Position numbers and translations under genes: made by a program
Notes under the pieces: model-generated
Seen by the model: the letters and a program-made list of their open reading frames with translations, nothing else
Databases searched by the model: none
What the model was told of the DNA's origin: nothing
Assembly (NCBI RefSeq): GCF_021698975.1
Contig: NZ_SSXA01000003.1
Location: forward strand, 27,200-91,199
Direction: 5' to 3'
Origin: Blastococcus sp. KM273128
GTDB taxonomy: Bacteria > Actinomycetota > Actinomycetes > Mycobacteriales > Geodermatophilaceae
Length of the DNA: 64,000 bases
Part shown: piece after piece, positions 1 to 8,274 of the stretch
Numbering within the stretch: the first letter of the stretch is position 1
Layout of the letters: each line of letters begins with the position of its first letter

Positions 1-458
1 CGGGCGACGACGCGGCCGGTCCCGTCGAGCACCCACTTCTCGAAGTTCCACTGGACGTCGCCCGCGGTGCCGTCGAGGTCGGGCACCGCGGTCAGCCGCT
101 GGAAGAGGGGGTGCGCGCCCGGACCGTTGACCTCGGTCTTCTCCGTCAGCGGGAAGGTGACGCCGTAGGTGGCCGAGCAGAACTGCTCGATCTCCTCGGC
201 GGTGCCGGGCTCCTGGCCCATGAACTGGTTGCAGGGCACCCCGACGACGCTGAACCCGCGCGGCCCGTACTCCTCGTGCAGCGCCTCGAGCGCGGTGTAC
301 TGCGGGGTGAGCCCGCACCGGCTGGCCACGTTCACCACCAGCGCCGGCGACCCGCCGGTGAGCTCCCGCAGCGTGGTGGTACTGCCCTGCAGCGTGGTCA
401 GGGGCGTGTCGAGGAGGTCGTCCATGCCGCGCGGCAGCGCCTCCGGCCGGGCGTTCAT
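1..458 (-). CDS. Glutathione peroxidase family protein (C-terminus cut by window edge)
   Basis: Thiol peroxidase of the glutathione peroxidase superfamily, expected to reduce H2O2 or lipid peroxides in the cytoplasm, in bacteria usually with thioredoxin-type reductants. The active-site motif NVASRCGLTPQ is present with cysteine (Cys48 from the chosen start) instead of selenocysteine. CNQF and the WNFEKW signature are also present. The ATG at 458 opens MNARPEAL; an internal ATG at 425 (MDDLLDTPL) is an alternative. The reading frame is still open at base 1, so the last few residues are missing. It lies 16 nt downstream of the DUF2237 gene on the same strand, so the two probably form an operon. 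Confidence 0.93.
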   Translation of the reverse strand, partial: MNARPEALPRGMDDLLDTPLTTLQGSTTTLRELTGGSPALVVNVASRCGLTPQYTALEALHEEYGPRGFSVVGVPCNQFMGQEPGTAEEIEQFCSATYGVTFPLTEKTEVNGPGAHPLFQRLTAVPDLDGTAGDVQWNFEKWVLDGTGRVVA

Positions 459-474
459 TCCTGGCCCGGGGCGC

Positions 475-879
475 TCACCCCAGGCCGCTGACGTCGTCGG
501 GCACGTCGACGGCGTACCGGCGCAGCGCCGCCAGCGGCACCACCTCGAGGGCGCGGGCGTTGGTCGAGGCCAGCACCACGCCCGCGGCCGCCCCCGCCTG
601 GTAGGCCTGCAGCCACCGGGTGGCGACGACGCACCAGCGGTCGCCCGGCCGCAGCCCCGGGAAGCCGTACTCCGGGCGCGGGGTGGACAGGTCGTTGCCC
701 AGCTCCCGCTGCAGCGCCAGGAACTCGGTGGAGACGACGGCGCAGACGGTGTGCGAGCCGACGTCCTCCGGCCCCGAGGTGCAGTGCCCGTCGCGGTAGA
801 AGCCGGTCAGCGGGTCGGTCGAGCACGGTTCGAGCGGTCCACCGAGCACATTCAGCTCGTCCGCGGGGTCGGGCTGCAC
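475..879 (-). CDS. DUF2237 family protein
   Basis: 134-residue protein with the complete DUF2237 signature: NVLGGPLEPCSTDPLTGFYR near the N-terminus, then LSTPRPEYGFPGLRPGDRWC in the middle. The family has conserved Cys and His residues and no established biochemical role. GTG at 879 is chosen because GAGGAG sits 5 nt upstream and translation begins just before the family core; the frame stays open further upstream but that part looks like promoter. It is divergent from aacS, with only 55 bp for both promoters, and is followed by the glutathione peroxidase, which suggests a stress link (inference). Confidence 0.9.
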   Translation of the reverse strand: MQPDPADELNVLGGPLEPCSTDPLTGFYRDGHCTSGPEDVGSHTVCAVVSTEFLALQRELGNDLSTPRPEYGFPGLRPGDRWCVVATRWLQAYQAGAAAGVVLASTNARALEVVPLAALRRYAVDVPDDVSGLG

Positions 880-934
880 GGGCACTCCTCGAGGGGGCGT
901 GGTCGGCGGGCGCCCAGGATGGCATGGTGCGGGC

Positions 935-2905
935 GTGACCGAGACCACCGAGATCCTCTGGCGTCCCTCCGCCGCCTCGATCGCCGGCACCCGCATGGCC
1001 GCCTTCGCCGCCGACGTGGCCGCGCGCCGGGGCGTGACCTTCGGCGACCCCGTCGACTACGACGCCCTCTGGCGCTGGTCGGTGGAGCACCTCGACCAGT
1101 TCTGGGGCGACCTCGCGCGCTGGACCGGTGTCCTCGACGTCCCCGACGAGCAGGTGCTCCCCTCTCGCGGGATGCCCGGCGCGGTCTGGTTCCCCGGCAC
1201 GACGGTGAACTACGCCGAGCAGGTGTTCCGCCAGGCCGCCGACGACCGGCCCGCGCTGATCGCCGTCGCGGAGGACACCGAGCCCGTCGAAGTGCCGTGG
1301 GCCGAGCTCCGCGCCCGGGTGGGTGCCTTCGCCGCGACCCTGCGCCGGCTCGGCGTGCGCCCCGGCGACCGGGTGGCCGGCTACCTGCCCAACGTGCCCG
1401 AGACCGTCGTCGCCTTCCTGGGCGCCGCCGCGGTCGGGGCGGTGTGGTCCTCCTGCGCGCCGGACTTCGGCACCCGCGCCGTCCTCGACCGGTTCGCGCA
1501 GATCGAGCCGACCGTGCTGGTCGCCGTCGACGGGTACCGGTTCAACGGGCGGGAGCACGACCGGCGGGAGGTCGTCGCGCAGCTGCGGGAGGCGCTGCCC
1601 TCGGTGCGGACGACGGTCGCCGTCCCGCGGCTGTTCCCCGACGAGGTGCCCGACGGCGCCCTGGCCTGGGTCGACGCCGTGGCCGAGGGTCAGGACCCGG
1701 TGTTCGAGCCGACGCCGTTCGACCACCCGCTGTGGATCGTCTACTCGTCGGGCACCACCGGCCTGCCCAAGGGGATCGTGCACGGGCACGGCGGGGTGGT
1801 GCTGGAGCAGCTGAAGTCCGGCCGGCTGCACCAGGACCTCGCCCCCGGCGACCGCTTCTACTGGTACACCTCGACGGCCTGGATGATGTGGAACGTCGTG
1901 GTGTCGTCGCTGCTCTCCGGGGCGACGGCGATCCTGCACGACGGCGCCCCGGCGTACCCGACCGTGGATGCGCAGTTCGCGCTCGCCGCCCGGCTCGGGA
2001 CGACCGTGCTGGGCACCAGCCCCGGCTACCTGGCCGCCTGCCAGAAGGCCGGCGTCCGCCCCCGCGACGACCACGACCTCTCGGCGCTGCGCGTGCTGGC
2101 CAGCACCGGGTCGCCGCTGCCTGCGTCCTCGTACCACTGGGTCTACGACGCCGTGGGCAGCGACCTGCAGCTGACGTCGGCCTCCGGCGGCACCGACGTC
2201 GCCACCGGCTTCATCGGGTCCAGCCCGCTGCTGCCGGTGACGGCGGGGGAGCTGCAGCGGCCCAACCTGGGCGTCGCCGTGGCGTCGTGGGACGAGCAGG
2301 GCCGGCCCGTGGTGGGGGAGCTGGGTGAGCTCGTGGTCACCGAGCCGATGCCCTCGATGCCGCTCTACTTCTGGAACGACCCGGACGGCGCCCGCTACCG
2401 GGCCGCCTACTTCGAGCCGTGGCCCGGCGTCTGGCGGCACGGCGACTGGCTGGAGATCACCGAGCGCGGCACCTGCGTCATCACCGGCCGGTCGGACTCC
2501 ACGCTCAACCGCGGCGGCGTGCGGATGGGCACCGCCGACATCTACGCCGCCGTCGAGGCCTTCCCGGAGGTGCTCGACTGCGTCGTCCTCGGCGTGGAAC
2601 TGCCCGAGGGCGGCTACTGGATGCCGCTGTTCGTGCAGCTCGCGCCCGGGACCGAGCTGACCGAGGACCTGGTCGGGCGGCTGCGGTCGGCGATCCGCGA
2701 GCAGGCCTCCCCGCGGCACGTGCCGGACGAGGTGATCGCCGTCCCCGGGGTGCCGCACACCCGCACCGGGAAGCGGCTGGAGGTGCCGCTCAAGCGGCTG
2801 TTCCAGGGCGTGGACCCGGCGAAGGCGGTCAACACCGGCACCGTGGACGACGCCTCGCTGGTCGAGTACTACATCGAGCTCGCCCGCCAGCGCTCGGGCG
2901 GTTAG
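935..2905 (+). CDS. aacS: Acetoacetate-CoA ligase (acetoacetyl-CoA synthetase)
   Basis: 656-residue ANL-superfamily adenylating enzyme that activates acetoacetate to acetoacetyl-CoA using ATP and CoA. Evidence: acetyl-CoA-synthetase-type N-terminal segment (VDYDALWRWSVEHLDQFW), P-loop YSSGTTGLPKGIVHG near residue 270, the aacS-like segment FYWYTSTAWMMWN, and the C-terminal catalytic Lys in RTGKRLEVPLKRL near residue 613. Length matches AacS (about 650). GTG at 935 (VTETTEILW) is the start. The neighbouring downstream acyl-CoA dehydrogenase suggests joint use in ketone-body, leucine or PHB carbon salvage (inference). The stop codon lies inside the first unit of a 24-bp tandem repeat. Confidence 0.94.
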   Translation: MTETTEILWRPSAASIAGTRMAAFAADVAARRGVTFGDPVDYDALWRWSVEHLDQFWGDLARWTGVLDVPDEQVLPSRGMPGAVWFPGTTVNYAEQVFRQAADDRPALIAVAEDTEPVEVPWAELRARVGAFAATLRRLGVRPGDRVAGYLPNVPETVVAFLGAAAVGAVWSSCAPDFGTRAVLDRFAQIEPTVLVAVDGYRFNGREHDRREVVAQLREALPSVRTTVAVPRLFPDEVPDGALAWVDAVAEGQDPVFEPTPFDHPLWIVYSSGTTGLPKGIVHGHGGVVLEQLKSGRLHQDLAPGDRFYWYTSTAWMMWNVVVSSLLSGATAILHDGAPAYPTVDAQFALAARLGTTVLGTSPGYLAACQKAGVRPRDDHDLSALRVLASTGSPLPASSYHWVYDAVGSDLQLTSASGGTDVATGFIGSSPLLPVTAGELQRPNLGVAVASWDEQGRPVVGELGELVVTEPMPSMPLYFWNDPDGARYRAAYFEPWPGVWRHGDWLEITERGTCVITGRSDSTLNRGGVRMGTADIYAAVEAFPEVLDCVVLGVELPEGGYWMPLFVQLAPGTELTEDLVGRLRSAIREQASPRHVPDEVIAVPGVPHTRTGKRLEVPLKRLFQGVDPAKAVNTGTVDDASLVEYYIELARQRSGG

Positions 2906-2959
2906 TGCACTTTCCGCCCCGACGGTTTGTGCACTTTCCGCCCCGACGGTTCGTGCACC
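2899..2959. repeat. 24-bp tandem repeat overlapping the aacS stop codon
   Basis: Two complete 24-bp units (2899-2922, 2923-2946; core GTGCACTTTCCGCCCCGA) plus a 13-bp partial third unit. They differ only at one base, so the tract is recent or maintained. GTGCAC, repeated three times here, also caps both ends of the palindrome at 4328-4375 on the other side of the acyl-CoA dehydrogenase gene. Function unknown. Confidence 0.85.
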
Positions 2960-3065
2960 AACCGCCCGGTGACAGTGATCACCTCGGCGGATGAGCCGGC
3001 TGCGCGGGGGGAAGGTCCTGCCGCCAGGGTGCAGTGATCACCGCCCTCGACGAGGAGGACGAGCC

Positions 3066-4322
3066 ATGCCGACCGCCGACGAGATCCTCGAGCCGCAGCC
3101 GCCCGCGCTGCTGCCACCGTGGCACACCCCGGAGCGGGAGGCGCTGCAGGAGCAGGCGCGCCGGTTCGCGATGGAGGAGGTGCTGCCGGTCGCGGACGAG
3201 CTCGACCCGCAGAAGGGCCTCATCCCGGCGTCGCTGCTGGCCAGGCTCGCCGAGCTGGGCTACTTCGGCATCACCGTGCCCGCCGAGCAGGGCGGGATGG
3301 GCCTCGGCGTCTTCGAGTACTGCATGGTCAGCGAGGAGCTCGCCCGCGCCTGGATGTCGACGGCCAGCATCCTGGCCCGCTCGCAGGGCCTCGGGACGGC
3401 GGTGCCCGACGCGGACCGCCGGCACGAGTTGATGGCCCGCAGCGCCCGCGGCGAGTGGATCGGTGCGATCGCGCTCTCCGAGCCCGACGCCGGCTCCGAC
3501 CTGGCCGGCGTCTCCACCCGCGCGGTCCTCGACGGCGACGAGTGGGTCGTCACCGGCCGCAAGCGGTGGTGCGGCAACGCCGAGGCCGCGGACTTCATCC
3601 AGGTGCTGGTGCGCGAGCGCGATCCCGAGCCGGGGGAGTCGCGCTCGGCCGGGCTGCTCAACCTGCTGCTGGAGAAGGAGCGCGGCGCGTTCCCCGAGGG
3701 GCTGACCGGCTCCCCCATCGACAAGATCGGCTACCACGGCTTCCTGACCTGGGACCTCACCTTCGACGGCGTCCGCATCCCCAAGGACAACGTCATCGAC
3801 CAGGCCAAGGCCGCCCGCGAGGACAGCGACGCCGAGGGCGAGGAGGCGAAGCAGGCGGGCTTCGCCGAGGCGCAGAAGTTCCTCAACACCGCGCGGGTGC
3901 ACACCGCGGCGCGGGCGGTCGGGCTGGCGCGGGCCGCGCTGGAGGACTCGATCCGCTACCTGCAGGAGCGCGAGCAGTTCGGCCACCCGATCGGCGACTT
4001 CCAGGCGCTGCGGTTCGCCGTCGCCGAGATGGCCTCGCAGATCGAGCAGTCCCGGGCCTTCTACCGGCAGGTCGCCCACCTGCTCGACCTCGGGCTGCCG
4101 GTCGCCAAGGAGGCGTCGATGGTGAAGCTCGAGGCCACCGAGATGTCGGTGCGGGTGACCAACCAGGCCATGCAGCTGCACGGCGGCAACGGCTACACCA
4201 CCGAGCGGCAGGTGGAGCGGCACTGGCGGGACGCCCGGCTGACCACGATCTTCGAGGGCACCAGCGAGATCCAGAAGCGGATCATCAGCGACCGCCTGCT
4301 GCCCCGCTCACCCCTCGGCTGA
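3066..4322 (+). CDS. Acyl-CoA dehydrogenase
   Basis: 418-residue FAD-dependent acyl-CoA dehydrogenase catalysing alpha,beta-dehydrogenation of an acyl-CoA thioester. N-terminal, middle and C-terminal domains are complete: LSEPDAGSDLAG (FAD/substrate-binding region), the QLHGGNGYTTERQVERHWRD signature, and catalytic Glu397 in IFEGTSEIQKR. The start ATG at 3066 follows a GAGGAG ribosome-binding site; the frame extends upstream without coding character. Length is slightly above the usual 380-400 because of an N-terminal extension and an acidic insertion around residue 255. Chain-length specificity cannot be read from sequence; proximity to aacS suggests short or branched substrates. Confidence 0.93.
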   Translation: MPTADEILEPQPPALLPPWHTPEREALQEQARRFAMEEVLPVADELDPQKGLIPASLLARLAELGYFGITVPAEQGGMGLGVFEYCMVSEELARAWMSTASILARSQGLGTAVPDADRRHELMARSARGEWIGAIALSEPDAGSDLAGVSTRAVLDGDEWVVTGRKRWCGNAEAADFIQVLVRERDPEPGESRSAGLLNLLLEKERGAFPEGLTGSPIDKIGYHGFLTWDLTFDGVRIPKDNVIDQAKAAREDSDAEGEEAKQAGFAEAQKFLNTARVHTAARAVGLARAALEDSIRYLQEREQFGHPIGDFQALRFAVAEMASQIEQSRAFYRQVAHLLDLGLPVAKEASMVKLEATEMSVRVTNQAMQLHGGNGYTTERQVERHWRDARLTTIFEGTSEIQKRIISDRLLPRSPLG

Positions 4323-4327
4323 GGACT

Positions 4328-4375
4328 GTGCACCTGCCGGGGTCACGCGGGCGCGCGTGACCCCGGCAAGTGCAC
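4328..4375. terminator. Bidirectional terminator: 22-bp stem palindrome
   Basis: Arms 4328-4349 and 4354-4375 pair over 22 bp with one mismatch around a GGCG loop, between convergent genes (acyl-CoA dehydrogenase rightward, MerR-clamp leftward). No T-run, as usual for high-GC actinobacteria. Both ends are GTGCAC, a hexamer shared with the tandem repeat at 2899. Confidence 0.85.
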
Positions 4376-4387
4376 AGCGGCGGTGGA

Positions 4388-5386
4388 TCAGCCCAGCGCG
4401 ATCGGCATGAGCATGCTGACGTCGCCCGCACGGTCGGGCGAGCGCAGCACCAGCGGCGAGATCGGCCCGTCGAGGTGGAGCACCAGCTGCCCGGCGCCCT
4501 CCGCGTCGAGCGCCTCCAGCAGGAACGCGCGGTCCACGCCCACCTCGACGTCGCCGAGGGTGAGCACGGCCGCGGTCTGCTCGGCGCCGTCCTCCGGGCG
4601 GCGCACCGTGCGGCTGGGCGCGGCGGCGACCTCCGCGCGGAACCGGTCGACGTCGAGCTCCACCCGCCGGGCGGCACCCTCCGGCAGCACCCGCCGGTAG
4701 TCGGGGAAACCGGCGTCCACCCGCCGGGCCGTGTGCGCCCGGCCGCCCGCCTCCACCACGACGTCGTCCCCGTCCACCCGCACGGTGGCCGGGCCGTCCG
4801 CAGCCGTCCCGAGGAGCTCGTCCACGAGACCGATCGGCAGGATGGCGCTGACCGGCCCGCCGGCGAGCGTCCCCGGCACCTGGCGGACGGCGAGCCGGTA
4901 GCGGTCGCTGGCCACCAGGCGGACGGCGTCGGCGTCGGCGTCGAGCAGCACGCCGGTGAGCATCGGCAGCCCCGGGTCCGTGCCGACGGCGAAGCGGACG
5001 CCGCGCAGCGCGTCGAGCAGGGCGGTGGTCGTGGTGGTGATCGTGGTCATCGGGCTCTCCTCGGCCAGCAGGGATCGGGCTGCGGAGAGCTCGCGACGGG
5101 CGTCGGCCAGGCCGGCCTCCAGGCGCCGCAGGTGCGCCTCGAGGACGGCGTCGACCGCGGCCGGGTCGTCCCGGTGGGCCACGACCCGGCGGATCTCGGC
5201 CAACGGCATGCCGACCCGCCGGAGCCGGGCCACCAGCCGGGCGGCGACGACCTGCTCGTCGCTGTACCAGCGGTAACCGGTCCACGGGTCCACGTGCGCG
5301 GGCACGAGCACCCCGGCGCCGTCGTAGAACCGCAGCGCGCTCACCGTCAGGCCCGAGTCGCGGGCCAGCCGGCCGATCCCCCGCAT
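4388..5386 (-). CDS. MerR-family regulator fused to DNA sliding-clamp (DnaN-like) domains
   Basis: 332 residues. Residues 1-70 are a MerR helix-turn-helix (IGRLARDSGLTVSALRFYDGAG, then the WTGYRWYSDEQ wing) and 75-110 the dimerisation helix. Residues about 122-332 do not resemble a drug-binding domain: LPMLTGVLLDADADAVRLVA-SDRYRLAVR matches DNA polymerase III beta-clamp domain 2, and FPDYRRVLPEG through the C-terminal VSMLMPIALG matches clamp domain 3. Clamp domain 1 is absent. Translation starts at ATG 5386, directly before the HTH. An internal ATG at 5050 (Met113) with its own GAGGAG could give a clamp-only product. Last gene of a leftward MFS-FUSC-MerR cluster; the ligand or target is unknown. 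Confidence 0.88.
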   Translation of the reverse strand: MRGIGRLARDSGLTVSALRFYDGAGVLVPAHVDPWTGYRWYSDEQVVAARLVARLRRVGMPLAEIRRVVAHRDDPAAVDAVLEAHLRRLEAGLADARRELSAARSLLAEESPMTTITTTTTALLDALRGVRFAVGTDPGLPMLTGVLLDADADAVRLVASDRYRLAVRQVPGTLAGGPVSAILPIGLVDELLGTAADGPATVRVDGDDVVVEAGGRAHTARRVDAGFPDYRRVLPEGAARRVELDVDRFRAEVAAAPSRTVRRPEDGAEQTAAVLTLGDVEVGVDRAFLLEALDAEGAGQLVLHLDGPISPLVLRSPDRAGDVSMLMPIALG

Positions 5387-5439
5387 GCGTCCCTCCACGG
5401 GGAGCACCGTCGGGCCTCGACCGGGTCGAGGGTCAAGCA

Positions 5440-6570
5440 TCAGGCGTCGTCCGGGTGCTCGGCCGGCTCCCGCGGGCGCACGGCGTCCAGCGAGCGGCGG
5501 ACGTTGCCGAAGATGTTCCCGGCCTCGAACAGGTCGTCGTCGGTGGTAGCCCGCGCCCGGCGCAGCTCGGTGGCGAACGCGGCGACGGCGCCGTCGGCAC
5601 GGCGGACCGCCTCGGGATCGGCGGCCGCCCCCTCGACGGAGCGGAGCACCTCGGCCAGCGCGGCCAGCGCCTGCGCCGCGGAGGGGCGCAGCGCCGGCCC
5701 GAGCGCGACCCGCTCGTGCTCCGCGACCTCGGTCTCGGCGATCACGAGGGTGAGGTCCTCGACCAGCAGGGTGAGCCGCTCCAGCGCCCGGGCCTGCTCG
5801 TACAGCCGGTCGGCGGCGGGCCGGTAGCGGGCGGCCCGGCGGTTGCCGCGTCGGGCCTCGTCGGTCTCCTGCACGGCCTCTCGCATCTGGGCGAGCAGCG
5901 GGTCGATGGTGCGCATGCGACCGCGCCACTCGTCCTGCGTCGGCGGGTGCTCCTGGCGCAGCCCGTCGGCCAGGTCGTCGAGCTGGCCGGCGAGCGTCTC
6001 GCGCAGCGCCCCCAGCGCGTCGTCGGCGGGGGCGAGCGGCAGCGGCGGGAACGCCGCGGCGACCAGGATGCCGACGAGCGCGCCGGCGAAGGTCAGGCCG
6101 GCGAAGCCGAGGACGTACCCGGTCGGGTTGCCCTGGCCGAGGATGAGCGTGAACAGGGCCGCCGTCGGCAGCCAGCTGCTGCCGCTGCCCAGCCGCCGCC
6201 AGCCGGCCAGCAGCACGCCGGTGGCCACCACCAGCGCCAGGGCCAGCAGCTGGGGGTCGACGAGCGCGTCGCCGGCGAGCGCGACCGCGGCGCCCAGGGC
6301 GATCGAGGCCACGGTCTGGAGCGACTGGCGCACCGAGCTGGCCAGCGTGGAGGCGGTCGTGGCGACGACGGCGCCGAGCGGTGCGTAGTAGGGGTAGTCG
6401 GCGACCGGCCCGGGGACCAGCTGCGCCAGCACCCAGGCCACCGTCGCCGCGACCGCCGCCCGGACGGCGAGCCCGATCCGCGGGTGGCGGGCCCAGGTGC
6501 GGCGCACCGCCCCGGGCCGGCGGGCCCGGCGGGCAACCGAGGGGACCGTGCCGTGCTGCATCGTCCTCAT
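5440..6570 (-). CDS. FUSC/aromatic acid exporter-like membrane protein
   Basis: About 376 residues with five to six hydrophobic helices in the first 200 residues (including AAVAATVAWVLAQLVPG, LLALALVVATGVLLAG, FAGLTFAGALVGILVAAAF) and a charged helical cytoplasmic second half. This is the layout of half-size FUSC/ArAE (DUF939-like) proteins implicated in export of aromatic or toxic compounds. Substrate unknown. Start ATG 6570 is preferred (GGGACGGG upstream); ATGs at 6600 and 6561 are possible. It lies 53 nt upstream of the MerR-clamp gene and 40 nt downstream of the MFS gene on the same strand, consistent with an efflux operon controlled by that regulator. Confidence 0.8.
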   Translation of the reverse strand: MRTMQHGTVPSVARRARRPGAVRRTWARHPRIGLAVRAAVAATVAWVLAQLVPGPVADYPYYAPLGAVVATTASTLASSVRQSLQTVASIALGAAVALAGDALVDPQLLALALVVATGVLLAGWRRLGSGSSWLPTAALFTLILGQGNPTGYVLGFAGLTFAGALVGILVAAAFPPLPLAPADDALGALRETLAGQLDDLADGLRQEHPPTQDEWRGRMRTIDPLLAQMREAVQETDEARRGNRRAARYRPAADRLYEQARALERLTLLVEDLTLVIAETEVAEHERVALGPALRPSAAQALAALAEVLRSVEGAAADPEAVRRADGAVAAFATELRRARATTDDDLFEAGNIFGNVRRSLDAVRPREPAEHPDDA

Positions 6571-6610
6571 CCCGTCCCCGGAGCTGACCCGACCTGGCAT
6601 TGCACCACGG

Positions 6611-7852
6611 TCAGCCGGCGACGGGCACGTCGTCCTCGGCGTGCGCGATGTGCGCGAGCTGCTTCCAGATGAGCACCAGGATGACCGCCGACCCCGCGAA
6701 CGCGAACCAGAACGGCCCGGTGATGCCCCAGACCCGGGCGATCAGCCCGCCAGCGGCCTGGCCGGCGACGATCCCGCCGAAGACCCCGAGGTAGTAGAGG
6801 CTGCCCACCCGGCCCTGCAGGTGCGCGGGGACGGCGCGCATGCGCACGGTGCGCGACGTCGTCCCCCACACGAACGCGTGCGCCCCGAACACGAACAGGA
6901 TCGCCGCCGCCACCCAGGGCGCCGTGGTCAGCGCCAGCCCGAGGTGGGTGAAGGTCTCGATGACCAGGCCGATGCGCATGAGCAGGGCCAGGCTCGCGCG
7001 CCGGGCCAGCCAGTCGTAGGACACGGTGCCGAGCAGCCCGCCGACCGCCGTCACCGTCGTCAGCAGGCCGAACCCGATCGCGCCGAGGTCGAGCCGGTCG
7101 GTCGCGTACAGGACCAGCACCGACCAGGCGGCGCCGTAGGTGACGTTGAAGGTGACGATGGTGATCGTCAGCGTGCGGACCGGGCCGTTGCCCCAGGTCC
7201 AGCGCAGCCCCTCGACGATCTCCCGGCCGACGTGCCGCTCGCCGGGGGTGCGGGGGAGCGGCGGCAGCGCCATGCGCACCAGCAGCAGCGCGCCGAGCGC
7301 CACGCACAGCCCCTGCACGAGGAACGGCCAGGCCGAGCCGGCCGCGAACAGCACCGCGCCCAGGGCCGGACCGGCCATCTGGTTCATGGTCAGCGCGCCG
7401 GCCATCAGCCGGGCGTTGCCGGTGCCGAGGTCGGCGCGGCCGACGACCATCGGCAGCAGCGTCCCGGAGGTGGTGTCGGCGAAGACCTCGGCGGTGCCCA
7501 GCAGGAACATCGCGGCCAGGACCACGACCACGGTCACCTGCCCGGTGACGAGCGCGAGGGTCAGGACGCCGAGGACGACGGCGCGCGCGACGTCGACGGC
7601 GATGACCAGCAGCCGGCGGTCCACCCGGTCGGCCAGCACCCCGGCGTAGAGGCCGAACAGCAGCCAGGGCAGCCGCTGCAGCAGCGCGGCGAGCGCGACG
7701 ACGAACGGGTCGCTGGTCTGCGCGGCCACCAGCAGCGGCCCGGCGGCCAGGGCGATGCCGTCGCCGAGGTTGGTGGCCCAGGAGGAGCCGACCAGCCAGC
7801 GGAACGGCGTTCCCATGCGGGCCGGGAGCACTGCTTCGACGACCCGGCCCAC
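6611..7852 (-). CDS. MFS transporter (enterobactin-exporter/MFS_3-like)
   Basis: 413-residue 12-helix major facilitator. Begins FRWLVGSSWATNLGDGIALAAGPLL and carries the conserved loop 2-3 motif GLYAGVLADRVDRRLLV; hydrophobic segments alternate throughout. Belongs to the MFS_3/EntS-like group of drug or siderophore exporters. GTG 7852 gives the longest product; ATG 7816 (MGTPFRW) matches family starts and may be the true one, and neither has a strong ribosome-binding site. Likely first gene of a leftward unit with the FUSC protein and MerR-clamp regulator. Confidence 0.87.
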   Translation of the reverse strand: MGRVVEAVLPARMGTPFRWLVGSSWATNLGDGIALAAGPLLVAAQTSDPFVVALAALLQRLPWLLFGLYAGVLADRVDRRLLVIAVDVARAVVLGVLTLALVTGQVTVVVVLAAMFLLGTAEVFADTTSGTLLPMVVGRADLGTGNARLMAGALTMNQMAGPALGAVLFAAGSAWPFLVQGLCVALGALLLVRMALPPLPRTPGERHVGREIVEGLRWTWGNGPVRTLTITIVTFNVTYGAAWSVLVLYATDRLDLGAIGFGLLTTVTAVGGLLGTVSYDWLARRASLALLMRIGLVIETFTHLGLALTTAPWVAAAILFVFGAHAFVWGTTSRTVRMRAVPAHLQGRVGSLYYLGVFGGIVAGQAAGGLIARVWGITGPFWFAFAGSAVILVLIWKQLAHIAHAEDDVPVAG

Positions 7853-7885
7853 GAGGGAGAGAGCTTAGGGCCGCCGCCGGGAACG

Positions 7886-8230
7886 TCAGCGCGGCGCCGT
7901 CTGCTCCGCGTTGAACTCCAGGACGGCGTCGACCCAGAAGCGCAGGTCCTCGTCCCGGACCAGCGCGTCCCCGTCGACGGCGATCCAGCCCTCGCCCATC
8001 GACCGGCCCGCGCCCATCTCCGCCCGGCGCGCCCCGGGGGCCTCGAGGTACCCGGCGTCGCGGTCGCGGGAGACGCGCACCAGCAGGGCGCCGCCCCCGG
8101 CCGACACGCAGGCCACCATCTTCTCGTCGACCATGAACGCGAGCCCGCCGAACATCTTCACCTCGCGGACGGCCCTCCCGTCGGGGAGCGCGTCGCGGAC
8201 GCGGTCGGCGAGCGCGGCGTCGTAGGCCAT
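7886..8230 (-). CDS. TfoX N-terminal domain protein
   Basis: 114 residues comprising only a TfoX_N-type domain: start MAYDAALADRVRDALPDG, core VKMFGGLAFMVDEKMVACV, followed by the GEGWIAVDGDAL strand. TfoX/Sxy proteins regulate competence in gammaproteobacteria, but the stand-alone actinobacterial forms have no established role. ATG 8230 has a GAGAGGA ribosome-binding site. The next gene upstream, DUF4386, is 44 nt away on the same strand. Confidence 0.88.
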   Translation of the reverse strand: MAYDAALADRVRDALPDGRAVREVKMFGGLAFMVDEKMVACVSAGGGALLVRVSRDRDAGYLEAPGARRAEMGAGRSMGEGWIAVDGDALVRDEDLRFWVDAVLEFNAEQTAPR

Positions 8231-8274
8231 GCGCGGTCCTCTCGTGGGGGGCCCCGGCAGCGTAGGGCCCGCGG

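Noticed and set aside
455..2758. Very long open frames antisense to aacS and elsewhere
   Set aside because: They mirror real genes, are rich in Arg, Gly and Pro, and lack start signals or family motifs. This is typical of high-GC antisense frames.
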